Shown one piece after another: positions 22,411 to 31,120 of a stretch of 64,000 nucleotides of DNA (the first letter of the stretch is position 1; the number at the start of each line of letters is the position of its first letter). The notes below the pieces were generated by a model, which worked only from the letters and a program-made list of their open reading frames with translations, was not told the origin of the DNA and did not search any database. The position numbers and the translations under genes were made by a program. Origin of the DNA: a virus; IMG/VR virus record IMGVR_UViG_3300019458_000191, positions 1 to 64,000 of that record; one strand, given 5' to 3'.

Positions 22411-23332
22411 TGAAACTATTAAATCCTTTTACTGCTTCTATTTCTGAATTAAATCTTTCGGATATAAATCTAACATTGTTTTTAGACTGATAATATCTCC
22501 ACATTTTTGTGTCTTTATCATACGAAATATTTTTATGAATGGAAGATTTAATATGCAATTTCTTTTTAATTCTTTTATATATTTTGTATTTTCTTTTCAT
22601 TATTAAGTTTGTAGGATTAGAGTATAACCATTCCATTACTTTTACTATTTGATTCCTACCTCTAATATAAAGATTGTATATAGAACCAATTGGTTGAATA
22701 TTTGGTTTTATATCTGTTTCTTTGGTTATTATTTCCGATATTTTATTACATACATCATGTGTTCCGCATATAGAGAATCCGGGTTGTTGTCTTTTACTAT
22801 TTGTTATAAAAATAGACCCGTCTCCCTCAAAATATCCTAGTATAAAATATTTTAACAAATTCTTTTTTAAAAAATCAGGAAAAATTAATGTTAATGACTT
22901 TTTTTGTGGACATTTACACTTTTCTAATCCATCCTTTATTTTTTTATTAGATATAACTAAACTTACATATTTATTATTTATAAATTTTATTGGATGAGAA
23001 GATTTTAATTCTTTTTTTATTTTTCTTAAATAATTTTCATCTTTTTTTGATATTGTTATTCCCAATCCTCTACCAGTATTATAACCATCTGCATAAATAA
23101 ATCCTAGTATTTGTGATTTAATCGGAGAATCCATACAATCAAAAAAAGTTTCATCGATTTTATATTTTTGTTGACATTCACTAAATGTTCGCATTTTAAT
23201 GTTTTCTTTTTTTAAAACTCTCCATGTTCCACTAGCAGTAATATTGTAATCCCTTGCGATTTCTACGGTATTTTTTCCTGATTTATATTTAGTTACAATA
23301 TCAATTTTATCTTTTTCAGTTAATTTTCTCAT
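22400..23332 (-). CDS. LAGLIDADG homing endonuclease with HTH and AP2-like ends
   Basis: 310 aa. N-terminal Hin-type helix-turn-helix (about 5-45: TVEIARDYNITASGTWRVL), two LAGLIDADG motifs (ILGFIYADGYN about 75-85 and FILGYFEGDGSI about 163-174), and an AP2-like C-terminus (YDKDTKMWRYYQ, SEIEAVKGF). Very A+T-rich, read against its neighbours and overlapping the DUF2828 stop by 11 nt: a free-standing mobile gene inserted between two plus-strand genes. It should cut one intergenic or flanking site. Confidence 0.88.
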   Translation of the reverse strand: MRKLTEKDKIDIVTKYKSGKNTVEIARDYNITASGTWRVLKKENIKMRTFSECQQKYKIDETFFDCMDSPIKSQILGFIYADGYNTGRGLGITISKKDENYLRKIKKELKSSHPIKFINNKYVSLVISNKKIKDGLEKCKCPQKKSLTLIFPDFLKKNLLKYFILGYFEGDGSIFITNSKRQQPGFSICGTHDVCNKISEIITKETDIKPNIQPIGSIYNLYIRGRNQIVKVMEWLYSNPTNLIMKRKYKIYKRIKKKLHIKSSIHKNISYDKDTKMWRYYQSKNNVRFISERFNSEIEAVKGFNSFIKS

Positions 23333-23434
23333 ATAAATTTTCAAGTCAAATGCTGTATGAATAACTATAAAACATAAATCGTATAAAATTTATTATAACT
23401 TTACATTCTTCTAATACGGAGTAATTTGATTTAT

Positions 23435-24439
23435 ATGAATGATGAAAATCCGTTGGAAGCTTTTGGTGATGAAAGTTCTTCAAAAGCACGAAGATGTAAT
23501 GACGCCGTAGAATGTCCACCCACTCCGGCTCTTTCCACTGAATCCGAATCAGAAGCAAGTAAGCTTTACAAAGCTACCAAATTGGTTCAATGGGCTATTT
23601 GCGGAGCCGATATTTTTAAACCCGTTGCCGATACTTCTAATATTCTTTCCCCCGGTATTTATAGTATTCTAACCACACAAGAACATGGTATTATTTTTCA
23701 AAAGAAACAACTTCAAGTTGATGATCTTCTTATGTTTCCAGATAGTTTATCTGATAAAATATTAAAAGAAGTTGTTCATTTTTGGTCATCCGGTGAATCG
23801 TTCAAACACTATGGATTCTTGCACCGAAGAGGATATATGTTATGGGGACCTGCTGGTTCCGGGAAAACATGTCTGGTACATCAAATTATGGCGAATATTA
23901 TATCTTCAGGCGGCATTGTTTTTCAATGTGATAGTCATCCAAAGACATTTAGTATGGGTTTACAATTATTTAGACAAGTAGAACCTTCTCGGCCTACAGT
24001 TTGTTTATTTGAAGATATAGATGCCATTATTAATGCAAGTAGTGAAGATGCTATTCTTTCTTTGTTAGATGGTGAAAATCAAATTAATAGAGTTTTAAAT
24101 GTTGCGACTACAAATTTTCCAGAAAGATTAAATCGTCGTATTGTTGCTAGACCAAGACGGTTTGATAGAGTTATTCTTGTTGATATGCCTCCGCCTGAAG
24201 TAAGAGAGTTGTACTTCAAGGAAAAATTGAAATTAGATAAAGAAACAAACGTGGCTGAGTGGGTAAAATTATCTGACAGGTTTTCTTTTGCTGCTATGGC
24301 TGAATTAGTTATTTCAGTTAAATGCTTTAATAAGAGTCTAAACGACGCAGCAAAACATCTTAGAAGTTTATTAATCAATAAAGTGTCCAGCGATAAATAC
24401 GATGAATTAAAAGAATCTGTCAGATTCGGATCAAAATGA
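23435..24439 (+). CDS. AAA+ ATPase (BCS1-like), shorter paralogue
   Basis: 334 aa. After a disordered, Ser/Glu-rich first 40 residues comes an AAA module: Walker A GPAGSGKT (138-145), Walker B CLFEDIDA (about 190-197), and a sensor stretch ATTNFPERLNRRIVARPRRFD. It has no membrane helix, unlike the BCS1-like protein at 7376-8590. GGAG lies 14 nt upstream of the ATG. The stop overlaps the next start (ATGA). Confidence 0.85.
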   Translation: MNDENPLEAFGDESSSKARRCNDAVECPPTPALSTESESEASKLYKATKLVQWAICGADIFKPVADTSNILSPGIYSILTTQEHGIIFQKKQLQVDDLLMFPDSLSDKILKEVVHFWSSGESFKHYGFLHRRGYMLWGPAGSGKTCLVHQIMANIISSGGIVFQCDSHPKTFSMGLQLFRQVEPSRPTVCLFEDIDAIINASSEDAILSLLDGENQINRVLNVATTNFPERLNRRIVARPRRFDRVILVDMPPPEVRELYFKEKLKLDKETNVAEWVKLSDRFSFAAMAELVISVKCFNKSLNDAAKHLRSLLINKVSSDKYDELKESVRFGSK

Positions 24440-24777
24440 ATATTAACAAAGATATAGTACCTTCTAATTTAGAAGAGTGTTTGAAAGTTCTCAGAAAATC
24501 CTTGACACCGTTAGATATTGAGGAATTGACAAGGAAAAATTCCTGTTCTTCACAACATCATTTTGGTTTAGGAATGTATATAAGAAACGAATGGAGTCTT
24601 TGGGAAAAAGATACTCCATTAAAAAATTGGTTTTTGAAAGAATATGGATTGACCCATGCAGATGATATTAGTGGAATTATTCTCCATTGTTTATGGGCCG
24701 ATATAAGAAATGAACCAAGAAAAGACAAAGAACAAGCAAAACTATATCTCAATCATTGGAAAGAAATAAATTCATGA
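24436..24777 (+). CDS. DUF6794-like protein
   Basis: 113 aa. LEECLKVLRKSLTPLDIEEL, then HFGLGMYIRNEWSLW and THADDISGIILHCLW match the layout of DUF6794 (H-F-x-x-G-x-x-I-R-N, h-x-D-D-x-S). Role unknown. Coupled to both neighbours by ATGA overlaps. Confidence 0.7.
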   Translation: MNINKDIVPSNLEECLKVLRKSLTPLDIEELTRKNSCSSQHHFGLGMYIRNEWSLWEKDTPLKNWFLKEYGLTHADDISGIILHCLWADIRNEPRKDKEQAKLYLNHWKEINS

Positions 24778-25217
24778 ATTTTATTATTACATCAAAGCCA
24801 GTTTACTTTCGAGTGTGGGACACTAAAGAAAAGACTATGCATTATGTAGCTCCATACTCAAGCTTTCATGGAGTAGAATCGAACAATGGAAAAAAGAATC
24901 GTCATGATAAACATTCGTTTATGACGTGGGATGGTTTCAGTTATGAAAACGGTAAGTTACAAAACTATGTCTTTCTCCATTGTGTATTTCTTATCCATCC
25001 GAATGAACATCATGCTTTTAAAAATTGTTGGGTTTTTGAATCTGATATCGTAAAATTTACAGATATTAATTCGGAAGAAATTATCGGTGTTGTATCTTGG
25101 AATCCCATTCTTTGTCGATTCCATATCAATGATAAAAATGGAATGGAATATCCTATCTGTTCTAGTAATAATTATCAAGTGTTAGGTAATATTTATGAAC
25201 ATACTGATAGGTTATAA
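24774..25217 (+). CDS. YopX-family protein
   Basis: 147 aa. VYFRVWDTKEKTMHYV at the start, then ESDIVKFTD, GVVSWNPILCRFHI, and the end VLGNIYEHTD are the strongly conserved YopX pattern of phage and prophage proteins. Function unknown. Confidence 0.85.
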   Translation: MNFIITSKPVYFRVWDTKEKTMHYVAPYSSFHGVESNNGKKNRHDKHSFMTWDGFSYENGKLQNYVFLHCVFLIHPNEHHAFKNCWVFESDIVKFTDINSEEIIGVVSWNPILCRFHINDKNGMEYPICSSNNYQVLGNIYEHTDRL

Positions 25218-25241
25218 AACTAATTAAGCATTATTAAAAAT

Positions 25242-25472
25242 ATGAACAAGTATAATAGAAATCAAGGTGATAGAGTTTACTTTGAAATGGGTGGTCCAAA
25301 ACTTCCTCGTGGTTACGCAAAGATTTGTGGATGTGTCAGCGACGAACTTCCGGGTTTAGGAAGGCAATGGATCGTGGAATTAGAAGTGCCTTTGGCAACC
25401 TATCCATTTACACATATCACCATTTTTGATAAGATGATAAAAGACGCTCCCTCAAGCATCACACATGTCTAA
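25242..25472 (+). CDS. Hypothetical protein, 76 aa
   Basis: Unrecognised; small beta-rich protein with GDRVYFEMGGPKLPRG near the start. Overlaps the next gene by 8 nt. Confidence 0.55.
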   Translation: MNKYNRNQGDRVYFEMGGPKLPRGYAKICGCVSDELPGLGRQWIVELEVPLATYPFTHITIFDKMIKDAPSSITHV

Positions 25473-25782
25473 GACAGTCGTTGTAAATATAAAAAAAGAA
25501 CGATGTGATGTAAAAATCGATAGAACTACTTCGTTTGGAAATCCCTATCACATTGGTCAAGACGGAGACAGGAAACAAGTCATAGAAAAATACCGAACTT
25601 ATTTCTATAAGAAGTTGAATAATCCACTATTTAGGAATAAAGTATTACTATTAAAAGGAAAAAGATTAGGATGCTACTGCAAGCCAATGGAATGTCATGG
25701 CGATGTCATAGTAGAATATTTAGAAGGTAACGATGAAAGAAAACACGACACTAAGACAGTTGATTTTACAGACTTTGAGTAG
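25465..25782 (+). CDS. DUF4326 protein
   Basis: 105 aa. VVVNIKKERCDVKIDR, SFGNPYHIGQDGDR and LGCYCKPMECHGDVI are the conserved DUF4326 motifs, including the CxCxPxxCHG presumed metal-binding signature. Common in phages; activity unknown. Confidence 0.85.
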   Translation: MSKTVVVNIKKERCDVKIDRTTSFGNPYHIGQDGDRKQVIEKYRTYFYKKLNNPLFRNKVLLLKGKRLGCYCKPMECHGDVIVEYLEGNDERKHDTKTVDFTDFE

Positions 25783-26449
25783 AGGCGAATTTTCGGCAAT
25801 GATAGATTATCTTTTCGCCCGAGATTCCGATACGATGTGCAAAAGCCCCGCCGACCCACTAACAAGGGAAAAGACAGAAAATGCCTATAACAGTGTTATC
25901 GAAGAACTTCTTGAACTACCCGATTCTCTACCAAATAAATTTCCATTGATTGTTTCTATGGTAAAGGATGACCTTATGTTGAAGCCCGGTGAGATTGCCG
26001 AGGAATACATAGATGTATCTATGATTAATCTGGAATACATTGAACCTCCTGTTGGTGCTAAACCTTGGGGTGGGGAAGTCAGAGAAGTTGTTCCTGAAGG
26101 ATACTATAATTGCAACGAAGAAAAGTATAACAAATACTTCGGTTTTGGTCTTTCTCCTTGGTCCGAAATCATCGATAATCCTATTTTCAATGAAACGAAT
26201 TTGGATGACTATGAAATTTTGGCAGAAATTTTATGGGAATTGACTTTTTACGGATGGACACAGAAACAACAAGAAAACTTTCGATCTGAACTGGATGATA
26301 GACTTGAAGAATCAAAGAAAGAAATCCAAGAAGGAAAATGTACAAAACTTCCAAAACAAGAAGGTGATAAATATACCGTTGTAATTCCTGATTGCGTGGC
26401 CAAATCATTTTCACGAAAGATAAATAATTTAGCAGAAGGCGCCGATTAA
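25733..26449 (+). CDS. Hypothetical protein, 238 aa
   Basis: Unrecognised, acidic, soluble. EEYIDVSMINLEYIEPPVG at about 88-106 and a Tyr-rich segment PEGYYNCNEEKYNKYFGFG follow. It starts 50 nt inside the DUF4326 gene, an unusually long overlap; a later start is possible. Confidence 0.6.
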   Translation: MKENTTLRQLILQTLSRGEFSAMIDYLFARDSDTMCKSPADPLTREKTENAYNSVIEELLELPDSLPNKFPLIVSMVKDDLMLKPGEIAEEYIDVSMINLEYIEPPVGAKPWGGEVREVVPEGYYNCNEEKYNKYFGFGLSPWSEIIDNPIFNETNLDDYEILAEILWELTFYGWTQKQQENFRSELDDRLEESKKEIQEGKCTKLPKQEGDKYTVVIPDCVAKSFSRKINNLAEGAD

Positions 26450-26453
26450 AATT

Positions 26454-27080
26454 ATGAAAGCAATAGCCGCAATGACATTGGATAGAGCCATTGGACACGA
26501 TGGAAAATTGCCTTGGCCAACATTAAAAGAAGATTTTCATTTCTTTAAAGGAATGACCAAAGGAAAGAAATTAGTGATGGGATCAAGGACATATAATTCT
26601 CTTCCTCAACCATTCTTAAAAGATAGAGAAATATACTCTATATCACGTAATAGAGTTCATGAATACACATCTGAATATCCTAATGCAAATTGTAAAGTTC
26701 ATCACAAATCTTTTCGTGATGATATTCCAAAGAACTTTCCTTTACAAGGCGAAGATGTATGGTTATGTGGCGGTGCAGAAATGTATAGAACATTTCTTCC
26801 ATTGTGTAGTGATTTATATTTAACAATTGTGTTAGACCCATACGAAGGGGATGTATTCATGCCGGAATTTGATCATCTATTTTCGGAACAAAGATTAATT
26901 AAGGAATATAGAGATATGTGGATAGTCCACTATTGGAATAGAACCTCATTGGTTCGTGAAACATATAGAGATGGATTCGATGCAAAATTAATAGGAAAGG
27001 TGGTTCAAAATCCAAATGAGAATCCGTCTTTAAGAAATGAATGGGATTTAGGATACAATAATGCACCGACGTTATTATGA
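26454..27080 (+). CDS. folA: Dihydrofolate reductase
   Basis: 208 aa. MKAIAAMTLDRAIGHDGKLPW is the DHFR start (folate/NADPH-binding Trp loop), then LVMGSRTYNSLPQP (MGRxTxxSl) and VWLCGGAEMYRTFLP (GGxxxY) follow in order. The enzyme regenerates tetrahydrofolate used up by the thymidylate synthase encoded one gene later. The C-terminal 45 residues extend beyond a typical DHFR. Confidence 0.93.
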   Translation: MKAIAAMTLDRAIGHDGKLPWPTLKEDFHFFKGMTKGKKLVMGSRTYNSLPQPFLKDREIYSISRNRVHEYTSEYPNANCKVHHKSFRDDIPKNFPLQGEDVWLCGGAEMYRTFLPLCSDLYLTIVLDPYEGDVFMPEFDHLFSEQRLIKEYRDMWIVHYWNRTSLVRETYRDGFDAKLIGKVVQNPNENPSLRNEWDLGYNNAPTLL

Positions 27081-27442
27081 CCGACTTTCCCATAACAAAT
27101 GAAGAGTTTGAGGCCCATCCTTGGAAAACAACCGAAATAGGAGAATACAAAGTTGATTACTATATATTACATACTTTTACTGATAGCAATTTGTATATCC
27201 GTATCACTCTTAAAGACCCTTCTTTTCATTCTTTCAGCCAGTCGGAAGCCATGGCAGAAGTTTTCAAAGTTAAAAATTATTTGTGTAATGAAGGATTTTT
27301 GGATGAAGAGATGGAAGGAACTAATTTTCCCGACGCCAATATAATAATTTATTCTATATTTGTTTATACAAAGAATAACGTCATAAAAGAAAATGTGTGG
27401 GATAAATTTTATGATTGGTTAAAGAAAAAACTTTACGAATAA
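27077..27442 (+). CDS. Hypothetical protein, 121 aa
   Basis: Unrecognised, lies between DHFR and thymidylate synthase genes, with ATGA overlap to DHFR. Tyr/Phe-rich, single domain. Confidence 0.6.
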   Translation: MTDFPITNEEFEAHPWKTTEIGEYKVDYYILHTFTDSNLYIRITLKDPSFHSFSQSEAMAEVFKVKNYLCNEGFLDEEMEGTNFPDANIIIYSIFVYTKNNVIKENVWDKFYDWLKKKLYE

Positions 27443-27447
27443 AAAAG

Positions 27448-28533
27448 ATGAATATGAATAAAGTCGATGCAGAATATAATAGATTGGTAGAATTGGTTTT
27501 AAACGAAGGTAAATTAAAGAAAAATAGAACGGGTATTGATACCATAGGTGTATTTGGTGCTCAATCTAAGTTTGATATTAATCTGGATGCATTTCCAATA
27601 TTGACCACCAAAAAAGTATTCTTTAAAGGAATCGTTCATGAACTTTTATGGTTCATTAGTGGTGATAATAACATAAAATATTTAGTGGATAATAACGTTC
27701 ACATTTGGGATGAATGGGCATACGTAAAATTCCAAAAAGATAGTTGGTTGGGAAACAAGGAATATAGACATGAATTTCAAACTCAAGAAAAATTCATTCA
27801 GCGAATAAAGGATTTGGATAAAGATGATTGGTTTGTTAAAAAATTCGGAGACTTAGGCGTGGGAACATACGGTGGAATGTGGAGAGATTTTCCTTATAGT
27901 GATTATTTTCAAGGAGCAGACTTGTCAGTTGAACTAGAATCAAGAGGCATAGACCAATTACAAAAAGTATTAAACAGTCTAAAATATAATCCGGATGATA
28001 GAAGAATGATTGTCAATTCGTGGCACCCATATTGGGTGGATAAATGTGCGTTGCCTCCGTGTCATTGTTTATTTCATTTTAATACAGAAGAATTGACTCA
28101 CCAAGAAATGATAGATGAAGCCTTAAAGATATACATTAATGGTGACAAAGAATACCTCAACGGGTTATCATACAAACAATGTATCGATGATGCTTATATT
28201 CCTAAAAGAAGATTGAATTGTTTGCTATATCAACGTTCGGCTGACTTGGGTTTAGGTATTCCTTTTAATATCACTTCTTATTGTTTATTGACAGCGATGA
28301 TTGCTCACTGTGTAAGAATGGTGTCAGGAACATTTACACATACGTATGGAGACTTACATATTTATAAAAATCATATACCTTTTCTTTCTAAACAGATAAC
28401 CAATTCTGGATATGATTTACCACGTTTACGTATAAACACCAGCAGAAGAAATTTATTTGACTTGGTTTATGAAGACATTCAATTGGAAAATTATGTTTCT
28501 CAACCAACAATAAAGATGGACATCGCAGTATAA
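27448..28533 (+). CDS. thyA: Thymidylate synthase (ThyA type)
   Basis: 361 aa. NRTGIDTIGVFGAQSKFD, the catalytic Cys in PPCHCLFHF (about 211-219), YQRSADLGLGIPFNI and TFTHTYGDLHIY (dUMP-binding) are all present. It is about 95 residues longer than E. coli ThyA (264 aa), with insertions near 100-140 and 220-245. Makes dTMP from the dUMP supplied by the dCMP deaminase. Confidence 0.95.
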   Translation: MNMNKVDAEYNRLVELVLNEGKLKKNRTGIDTIGVFGAQSKFDINLDAFPILTTKKVFFKGIVHELLWFISGDNNIKYLVDNNVHIWDEWAYVKFQKDSWLGNKEYRHEFQTQEKFIQRIKDLDKDDWFVKKFGDLGVGTYGGMWRDFPYSDYFQGADLSVELESRGIDQLQKVLNSLKYNPDDRRMIVNSWHPYWVDKCALPPCHCLFHFNTEELTHQEMIDEALKIYINGDKEYLNGLSYKQCIDDAYIPKRRLNCLLYQRSADLGLGIPFNITSYCLLTAMIAHCVRMVSGTFTHTYGDLHIYKNHIPFLSKQITNSGYDLPRLRINTSRRNLFDLVYEDIQLENYVSQPTIKMDIAV

Positions 28534-28609
28534 ATAAGTGTAATTAATAAAAACAAAATACGTGGTTGTGGAACCCCGTAGATACTTATTATTAATGGAG
28601 TCGGCAAAT

Positions 28610-29743
28610 ATGAAAAAAATGAAAAAAGACCTCTTCAAATGCTTAAATAAGTTTAAGACCTTCTTACATCCCCTTCTCAAAAAAACCGAACGATACGAAA
28701 GACAAATAGTTGCATCCCTTCTTATTTTAGTTTTGTCTCTATCTTATCTTTTCTTCTTTGGTGAACCAATGCCTTCCAAAAAATCCGTATTAAAAAAATT
28801 AGATAATGTAACAGTTTTAGTGGAAGTAAAAGGCGGAAGCGGAACAGGAACTTTATTTTCAAGAAAGGATGATAAAGGAAATTTAGTACATTTTGTTTGG
28901 ACATCAGGTCACGTTATTGATGATGCAATGATTGGTCCTGATGAAAATATGAACGTTTCATTCTCTGACATTAAAATATCAAAGATGAATTTAGTAGGTG
29001 ATGCAATGTTAGAGAAAATTTCTTACTCAGCCAAAGTAATAAAGTTTAGTGGAATAAAAGGCGACGATTTGGCTTTATTGGAATTAGTCGATAAAAATAT
29101 ATTTGTAGAAGATGACAGTGTGGAATTTGCTTCTCCGATTTTAGTTGTTCCGGGAACATCTTTATATCATGTAGGATGTATGTATGGTTCTTCTGGATAC
29201 AATTCCGTATCAGAAGGAATGTTAGCAAATAATGGTAGAATGATATACGGAAAAGTTTTTGACCAATCATCAACAACTGTTTTTCCGGGTTCATCGGGCG
29301 GCGGCATATTCAATGAACGTGGTGAATATGTTGGAATGATTACAATGATGCGTGAAGCCAATATGAATTATTTTATTCCCGTTCGTAGAATGATGGTTTG
29401 GGCTCAAGATAATCATTTGGAATGGGCGTTGAATAGAGACATTAGAATGCCGCGGGAGTGGGTAAGGCACAATCAAATGAAAGACGCTGAATTGGATTCC
29501 GAGTTAGAAAGATTTCAATATTTTTCATTTAAACAGTGGAAAAAACAGCAAGATAAACAAAAAGATTTATCAGATCAAATTTCTAAATTAAAAGAAAATT
29601 TGGACTCCTTGAGAAAGGAATTAGGAAGAACGAATATCATTCATCAAGCTAAACCTACAAATTCCGTTCCATCTTTGAGATTCCATTTTTTTGGTCCTAA
29701 CGATGAAGAAGAGGATAGTGATTACGACTGTGGCAGACATTGA
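28610..29743 (+). CDS. Trypsin-like (HtrA/DegP-type) serine protease, membrane anchored
   Basis: 377 aa. Membrane helix at about 30-50 (VASLLILVLSLSYLFFF), then a trypsin fold with His in WTSGHVIDD, Asp in GDDLALLEL and Ser in FPGSSGGGIF. The C-terminal 110 residues hold a coiled coil (KKQQDKQKDLSDQISKLKEN) and an acidic tail. The ATG at 28610 has GGAG 9 nt upstream. TATAAATA at 28529-28536 upstream resembles a T4 late promoter. Confidence 0.88.
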   Translation: MKKMKKDLFKCLNKFKTFLHPLLKKTERYERQIVASLLILVLSLSYLFFFGEPMPSKKSVLKKLDNVTVLVEVKGGSGTGTLFSRKDDKGNLVHFVWTSGHVIDDAMIGPDENMNVSFSDIKISKMNLVGDAMLEKISYSAKVIKFSGIKGDDLALLELVDKNIFVEDDSVEFASPILVVPGTSLYHVGCMYGSSGYNSVSEGMLANNGRMIYGKVFDQSSTTVFPGSSGGGIFNERGEYVGMITMMREANMNYFIPVRRMMVWAQDNHLEWALNRDIRMPREWVRHNQMKDAELDSELERFQYFSFKQWKKQQDKQKDLSDQISKLKENLDSLRKELGRTNIIHQAKPTNSVPSLRFHFFGPNDEEEDSDYDCGRH

Positions 29744-29771
29744 TTTTTAGAATCTAACTAATAAATACCTC

Positions 29772-29804
29772 ACCCCCGTAGAATGGATTTCTACGGGGGT
29801 TTTG
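29772..29804 (+). terminator. Intrinsic terminator
   Basis: ACCCCCGTAGAA pairs with TTCTACGGGGGT around a 5-nt loop, followed by TTTG. Ends the protease transcript. Confidence 0.9.
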
Positions 29805-29805
29805 T

Positions 29806-29834
29806 TTGACAGTGAATAGAGAGTATGTTATATT
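29806..29834 (+). promoter_or_regulatory. Promoter abutting the Pth2 gene (leaderless type)
   Basis: TTGACA (29806-29811), 17 bp, TATATT (29829-29834); ATG at 29841 after 6 nt. Confidence 0.85.
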
Positions 29835-29840
29835 ACAATC

Positions 29841-30293
29841 ATGAACGATTACGTACTTTACATTTTAATGAGGAACGACCTTCCTAGTATGAATGTGGGT
29901 AGAGCCGCAGCACAAGCATCTCACGCGTCTAATGCCTTTATTCATTCTTTTGGTAAACGAAATGATGTCAAAAAGTGGCAAAAACAAACATCACAAGGAT
30001 TCGGAACGGCTATCGTATTGTCAGCCGACAAAAAAACAATTCAATTCACCATAGATAATATTAATAAATGCAAAGATTGTCCGATTTCTTGGGTCACTGA
30101 CCCTGAATACGGTATGCCTGTAACAAAAGAAATATGGGAACATATTTCAATAGAATTACAGTCTGCTCAGCCCGTTGTTAAAGAAGATGGAATGGTGGTT
30201 TGGTTTAGAAAAGAAGATACTTGTGCATATATCTTTGGTAGTAAAGAAGACCTATTACCATTCTTAGGAGAACTACCATTATGGCCAAATTAA
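29841..30293 (+). CDS. Peptidyl-tRNA hydrolase 2 (Pth2) family protein
   Basis: 150 aa. YILMRNDLPSMNVGRAAAQASHASNAF is the Pth2 N-terminal strand and helix (K/R-D-L-xM-x-x-G-K-x-x-A-Q-x-x-H-A). The later KCKDCPISWVTDPEYG is a modified version of the family's Thr/Asp region. Pth2 releases tRNA from stalled peptidyl-tRNA and is archaeal/eukaryotic in cells, but is found in phages. Confidence 0.85.
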   Translation: MNDYVLYILMRNDLPSMNVGRAAAQASHASNAFIHSFGKRNDVKKWQKQTSQGFGTAIVLSADKKTIQFTIDNINKCKDCPISWVTDPEYGMPVTKEIWEHISIELQSAQPVVKEDGMVVWFRKEDTCAYIFGSKEDLLPFLGELPLWPN

Positions 30294-30499
30294 AGAATTT
30301 TCTAATTCTTTTGTTTTTCAATTACTATACAATAGGAATAGCATTCCTAATATTTATTTTTGTTGCTATAAAAACAGGAAAACATATAAATTACAATCTC
30401 TTTTATTCCTCACATGTTGAGGAAAGGGTAAAACCGTTAGAAAAAAGAATAGAAAGATTAGAGTCGTTGATGACAAATGGGCCAATTCGATTACAATAA
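30281..30499 (+). CDS. Small membrane protein with coiled-coil tail, 72 aa
   Basis: One membrane helix (about 5-32) followed by a heptad-like EERVKPLEKRIERLESL segment. Unknown role; overlaps both neighbours. Confidence 0.6.
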   Translation: MAKLKNFLILLFFNYYTIGIAFLIFIFVAIKTGKHINYNLFYSSHVEERVKPLEKRIERLESLMTNGPIRLQ

Positions 30500-30920
30500 A
30501 AAAAGATACTGGTATCATTTATCCTACAATTTTTCTACGCCAGAAATCGAAATCTTTCCTTGGGATAATTGGAGGCGCCGGGCAGGCTCAGAACCAAGTG
30601 GCAATCGTCTTTGTGTTTGTCCTTCTGTGGCCCATTGTTTAACGGCTTTACCACATAGACCACTTTATCATATTTATCGAACATTCTCCAAAATAATTGC
30701 AGAAGAACCAGAAGGAGTTTATGATTCTGAAGTAACTAAAGAAGCATGGATTGTTAAAAAAATAAAACTCAAAAAAATAGGTTTTATAGATTTGGATAAA
30801 ATTTCAGAAGAGTTAGGATGGCGACCAATAGAAGCTGCAGTGGTTCCAAGAATCGATTGGTCCAGACGAGCATTAAAAGAATGGAATCAAATAAGCAATT
30901 TATATATGGATGTATGTTAG
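30477..30920 (+). CDS. Hypothetical phage protein, 147 aa
   Basis: YWYHLSYNF at the start and RLCVCPSVAHCLTALP at about 44-59 look like a conserved enzyme-like core with three Cys and one His, but I cannot name the family. Ends in the start of the next membrane gene. Confidence 0.6.
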   Translation: MGQFDYNKKRYWYHLSYNFSTPEIEIFPWDNWRRRAGSEPSGNRLCVCPSVAHCLTALPHRPLYHIYRTFSKIIAEEPEGVYDSEVTKEAWIVKKIKLKKIGFIDLDKISEELGWRPIEAAVVPRIDWSRRALKEWNQISNLYMDVC

Positions 30921-31120
30921 ACCCAAACCACAAATTATTAAAATTATTTAGAGACGGTAGAAATGGATTTTTCTTTCTAATCGGAAGTATGTTATTGGCT
31001 AGGTTTACTTTTCTTGTCGGTATCTTACCTGACATTAAATGGATGATACTGTGGGATTTAATTACCTACTTGACTTCTTTTATTTGGGGTGTATATTTAG
31101 TCCTTAGAACAATTAAATGA
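30914..31120 (+). CDS. Small two-span membrane protein, about 68 aa
   Basis: Two hydrophobic segments (FFFLIGSMLLARFTFLVGIL and the C-terminal third). Start chosen at the ATG overlapping the upstream stop; an ATG at 30881 would lengthen it by 11 residues. Stop overlaps the ligase start. Confidence 0.5.
   Translation: MLDPNHKLLKLFRDGRNGFFFLIGSMLLARFTFLVGILPDIKWMILWDLITYLTSFIWGVYLVLRTIK

Noticed and set aside
28529-28536. TATAAATA as proof of T4-type late transcription
   Set aside because: The exact motif is found on the coding strand before only one or two genes; too few to claim a T4 late system from this window.
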